Below are positions 4,905-7,269 of a DNA stretch of 7,269 nucleotides, piece after piece. How positions within the stretch are numbered: the first letter of the stretch is position 1; each line of letters begins with the position of its first letter. The DNA comes from Gemmatimonadaceae bacterium (GTDB taxonomy: Bacteria; Gemmatimonadota; Gemmatimonadetes; Gemmatimonadales; Gemmatimonadaceae). The notes below the pieces were generated by a model. That model was given only the letters and a program-made list of their open reading frames with translations, was not told the origin of the DNA and searched no databases. The DNA lies in the NCBI GenBank assembly GCA_013820975.1, contig JACDHQ010000099.1, forward strand, positions 1-7,269, read 5' to 3'. A program made the position numbers and the translations under genes.

Positions 4905-6434
4905 ATGACCGCTCCCTCCGCCCCACCGGCCAGCGGTTCCGCTGCCGGCCGTACGCGCCGCATCCTGATCGCGCTCGCCATCGTTGCCGCCGGTGCGCTG
5001 CTGTGGGCCCTCGGCCCCCGCCAGCCACCCGTCGAAGGCGCGCACCTCGGGTTCTGGAGCCTGCTCCCGGCACTGCTGACGCTGGTGGTGGTGTTCATCA
5101 CCCGCGAAGTGATCGTGTCGCTGCTGCTCGGCATCGTCGTCGGCGGCCTGGTGAGCGGACAGTTCAACGTGCTCGGCGCGTTCGTGCTTCCGGCGGTCGG
5201 GAGCCCGTCGTACGCGTTGATTCTCGTGGTCTACCTGTGGGCGCTCGGCGGGTTGATTGGCCTCTGGACGCGAACCGGCGGCGCCGTGGCGTTCGCCACG
5301 TGGGCGGCGCGCCGCATGGTGCGGGGACCGCGCTCGGCGATGGTGTTCACCTGGCTGATGGGCATGATCTTCCACCAGGGGGGCACGATCTCGACGATCC
5401 TCGCCGGCACGACCGTACGGCCGGTCAGCGACGCGCAGCGCGTGTCGCACGAGGAGCTGACGTACCTCGTCGATTCCACGGCCTCGCCCGCGGCGACGGT
5501 CATCCCGTTCAATGCATGGCCGCTGTACGTCGCCGGGCTGGTCGTCGGCACGACGCCGCTCTTCGCCACGGAGACCGACGCGGTCGCGTTCTTCTTTCGC
5601 TCACTTCCGCTCAACTTCTACGGCATCTTCGCCGTTTTGAGCACGCTCCTCTTCGCACTCGGCCTCCTGCCATGGATCGGCGGCAAGATGCGACGGGCGC
5701 GTGAGCGCGCTCGCACCACTGGCCAACTCGACGCGCCAGGTGCAACGACGCTTGCAGCCGCCGAGCTGTCGCTGCCGCGCGTCCCGGAGGGCTATCGCAC
5801 AGGCCTCGCCGACTTCGCGGTGCCCATCCTGACCCTGCTCGGCGTGGCGATCATCCCCTACTTCCTCACGGGGACGGTGCGCATTGCCGAGGCGTTCGGT
5901 CTCGCCTTGCTCTCCGCCTTTGCGCTGGCGCTGCTCAAGGGGATGGCGCTTCGCGAAGCGATCGACGGCTTCATCGACGGGTGCAAGGGCGTCACCGTCG
6001 GTGCCATCATCCTCGGGCTCGCGGTGACGCTCGGCTTCGTGTCACGCTCGCTCGGGACTGCCGGCTTCATCGTCGATGCCGTCGCGGGCGCGGTCCCCGC
6101 CGTCATGCTGCCGGCGATCCTGATGGCCGTGTGCATGGCCGTCGCCTTCTCCATCGGGTCGTCGTGGGGCACCTACGCCGTCGTGTTCCCGCTCGCCATG
6201 CCCCTCGCGTTCGCGGTCAATCCCGACCCCTTCTATATGAGTATCTGCTTCGGCGCCGTGCTCGGCGGGGCGGTCTTCGGCGACCAGTGCTCTCCGATCT
6301 CCGACACCACGATCCTCGCATCGCTCGCCTGCGGCGCCGACGTGATGGATCACGTGACGACACAGCTGCCGCTCGCGCTGGGCGCGGCGGCGCTTGCGGC
6401 AGTGGCATCGACGGCGTTGGCGGCGATTGTCTAG
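4905..6434 (+). CDS. nhaC: NhaC-family Na+/H+ antiporter
   Basis: A 509-residue polytopic inner-membrane protein of the NhaC family (ion transporter superfamily), exchanging external protons for internal Na+ or a related substrate. Diagnostic segments are FHQGGTISTILAGTTVRPVSD (156-176), DSTASPAATVIPFNAWPLY (190-208), FSIGSSWGTYAVVFPLAMPLA (415-435) and the signature GGAVFGDQCSPISDTTILAS (454-473), then GADVMDHVTTQLP (477-489). A hydrophilic, charged cytoplasmic loop (about 259-300, KMRRARERAR) separates the two membrane halves. The N-terminus has a Pro/Ala/Ser-rich tail before the first membrane helix (about 19-36). The start ATG lacks a Shine-Dalgarno sequence but is the only good start before the first helix. 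Some members of this family move organic substrates such as malate/lactate, so the exact ion pair is not settled. Its last 8 bases overlap the probable start of the TonB-dependent receptor. Confidence 0.93.
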   Translation: MTAPSAPPASGSAAGRTRRILIALAIVAAGALLWALGPRQPPVEGAHLGFWSLLPALLTLVVVFITREVIVSLLLGIVVGGLVSGQFNVLGAFVLPAVGSPSYALILVVYLWALGGLIGLWTRTGGAVAFATWAARRMVRGPRSAMVFTWLMGMIFHQGGTISTILAGTTVRPVSDAQRVSHEELTYLVDSTASPAATVIPFNAWPLYVAGLVVGTTPLFATETDAVAFFFRSLPLNFYGIFAVLSTLLFALGLLPWIGGKMRRARERARTTGQLDAPGATTLAAAELSLPRVPEGYRTGLADFAVPILTLLGVAIIPYFLTGTVRIAEAFGLALLSAFALALLKGMALREAIDGFIDGCKGVTVGAIILGLAVTLGFVSRSLGTAGFIVDAVAGAVPAVMLPAILMAVCMAVAFSIGSSWGTYAVVFPLAMPLAFAVNPDPFYMSICFGAVLGGAVFGDQCSPISDTTILASLACGADVMDHVTTQLPLALGAAALAAVASTALAAIV

Positions 6435-7269
6435 CCCTCGGTGCATCGCGCGGGCGTTGCTGTTCGCGTTGGTCGTTCCCGCCGGCGCACATGCCGGCAA
6501 CGCCGTCACCCGGGACTCGCCGCTCGCGCCCGCGGCCGACTCCATCCGGCTGACGGTCCACGTAATGCGCGACTCCCGCCGCGGCGAGATCGTGGAGGGG
6601 GCGCTCGTCCGCAGTGGAGGGATCGGCACGCTGACCGACAGCAGGGGTACCGCAACGCTGCTGCTTCCTGCCGGCCAGCATCGGCTCATCACGGCACGCA
6701 TCGGATTTCGTTCCGACACGCTCGATATCGGGCTCGCACGCGACACGTCCATCACGGTCGTGCTCATCTCCCCCTCCATGGGAGTTGGCGGGGCGGTACC
6801 TCCGCCGGCGCGAGCAGACCCTGGACGCGCCGCGGAGGTCCCAGGCGTCGTCGTCAATGCCACCCGCGGCGAGCGACGCGTGGAGGACACTCCCCTCCGC
6901 GTGGAGGTGATCGACGAGGAGGAGATCGCCGAGAAGGTGGCGATGACCCCCGGCGACATCGCGATGATGCTGGCGGAAACGGGCGGGCTGCGCGTACAGC
7001 AGACGAATCCGTCGCTCGGCGGCGCCAACGTGCGCATCCATGGGCTCCGCGGGCGTTACTCCCTGCTGCTGTCCGACGGCTTGCCGATGTATGGCCAGGC
7101 GGGCGGCCTCGGCCTGCTGCAGGTCCCGCCGGTGGACCTTGCCGCGGTCGAGATCATCAAGGGCTCCGCCTCGGCACTGCACGGCAGCTCGGCGCTTGGC
7201 GGTGTCGTCAACCTCATCTCGCGGCGCAGCGGTGAGGAAGCCGAACATTCGATGGTGCTCAACCAGACG
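6427..7269 (+). CDS. TonB-dependent outer-membrane receptor with N-terminal carboxypeptidase-regulatory-like domain (partial, C-terminus missing)
   Basis: An open frame runs from TTG at 6427 to the window edge (281 residues, no stop). A signal peptide is visible (Arg5, Arg9, then ALLFALVVPAGAHA to about residue 23). A beta-sandwich, carboxypeptidase-regulatory-like domain follows at about 41-114 (GEIVEGALVR, GTLTDSRGTATLLLPAGQHR, IGFRSDTLDI). After a Pro/Ala/Gly linker, the plug domain starts near VVVNATRGERRVEDTPLRVE. It includes VRIHGLRGRYSLLLSDGLP (202-220) and VEIIKGSASALHGSSALGGV (241-260), both hallmark plug motifs. The beta barrel lies beyond the window. TTG 6427 is preferred because no ATG or GTG precedes the signal peptide; the first in-frame ATG (6565) would delete it. 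The start overlaps the nhaC stop by 8 bases, suggesting translational coupling. The ligand (siderophore, cobalamin, metal or glycan) cannot be told. Confidence 0.88.
   Translation, partial: MSSPRCIARALLFALVVPAGAHAGNAVTRDSPLAPAADSIRLTVHVMRDSRRGEIVEGALVRSGGIGTLTDSRGTATLLLPAGQHRLITARIGFRSDTLDIGLARDTSITVVLISPSMGVGGAVPPPARADPGRAAEVPGVVVNATRGERRVEDTPLRVEVIDEEEIAEKVAMTPGDIAMMLAETGGLRVQQTNPSLGGANVRIHGLRGRYSLLLSDGLPMYGQAGGLGLLQVPPVDLAAVEIIKGSASALHGSSALGGVVNLISRRSGEEAEHSMVLNQT

Noticed and set aside
4557..5450. Minus-strand open frame across the lipoprotein signal peptide, the intergenic region and the start of nhaC
   Set aside because: His/Arg-rich with no recognisable domain, and it conflicts with three well-supported features.

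Overview
The window is a G+C-rich stretch of bacterial chromosome, densely packed with genes on both strands. Signs of a Gram-negative envelope are a TonB-dependent outer-membrane receptor and a lipoprotein with a lipobox. Several genes lack a clear Shine-Dalgarno sequence, and the receptor carries an N-terminal carboxypeptidase-regulatory-like domain. Together with a GGGATGC-type tandem repeat, this feels most like Gemmatimonadota or a similar phylum, but that placement is an impression and not a measurement. No rRNA, tRNA, transposase, integrase or CRISPR array is visible, and nothing clearly marks recent transfer.

Layout. (1) Positions 1-1147, minus strand: a short-chain dehydrogenase/reductase gene followed through a 4-base ATGA overlap by the N-terminal part of an aldehyde dehydrogenase resembling coniferyl aldehyde dehydrogenase. 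This looks like a translationally coupled catabolic or detoxification pair. (2) Divergent from it, at 1259-2554 plus, is a 12-TM MFS exporter of the EntS/MFS_3 type. It is followed by a seven-unit GGGATGC repeat that could form a G-quadruplex. (3) Positions 2719-3874 plus: an ArsR-family repressor with the CVCD metalloid-binding motif, then 22 bp downstream a calcineurin-like metallophosphoesterase. (4) Converging on that pair is a minus-strand lipoprotein of unknown function (4088-4723), whose signal-peptide core is built from a hexanucleotide repeat. (5) Divergent from the lipoprotein is a complete NhaC-type Na+/H+ antiporter (4905-6434). Its end overlaps the probable TTG start of a TonB-dependent receptor that runs off the window (6427-7269).

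How the genes may work together: the SDR and ALDH could oxidise an alcohol or ketone and then an aldehyde in sequence. The ArsR-phosphoesterase pair would be a small metalloid-responsive operon without a visible pump or reductase inside the window. The antiporter and receptor appear co-transcribed, but their functional link is not evident.

I did not find a clear undescribed multi-gene system. The items most worth a second look are the arsR-phosphoesterase pair, the two short tandem repeats placed at functional points, and the antiporter-receptor overlap.
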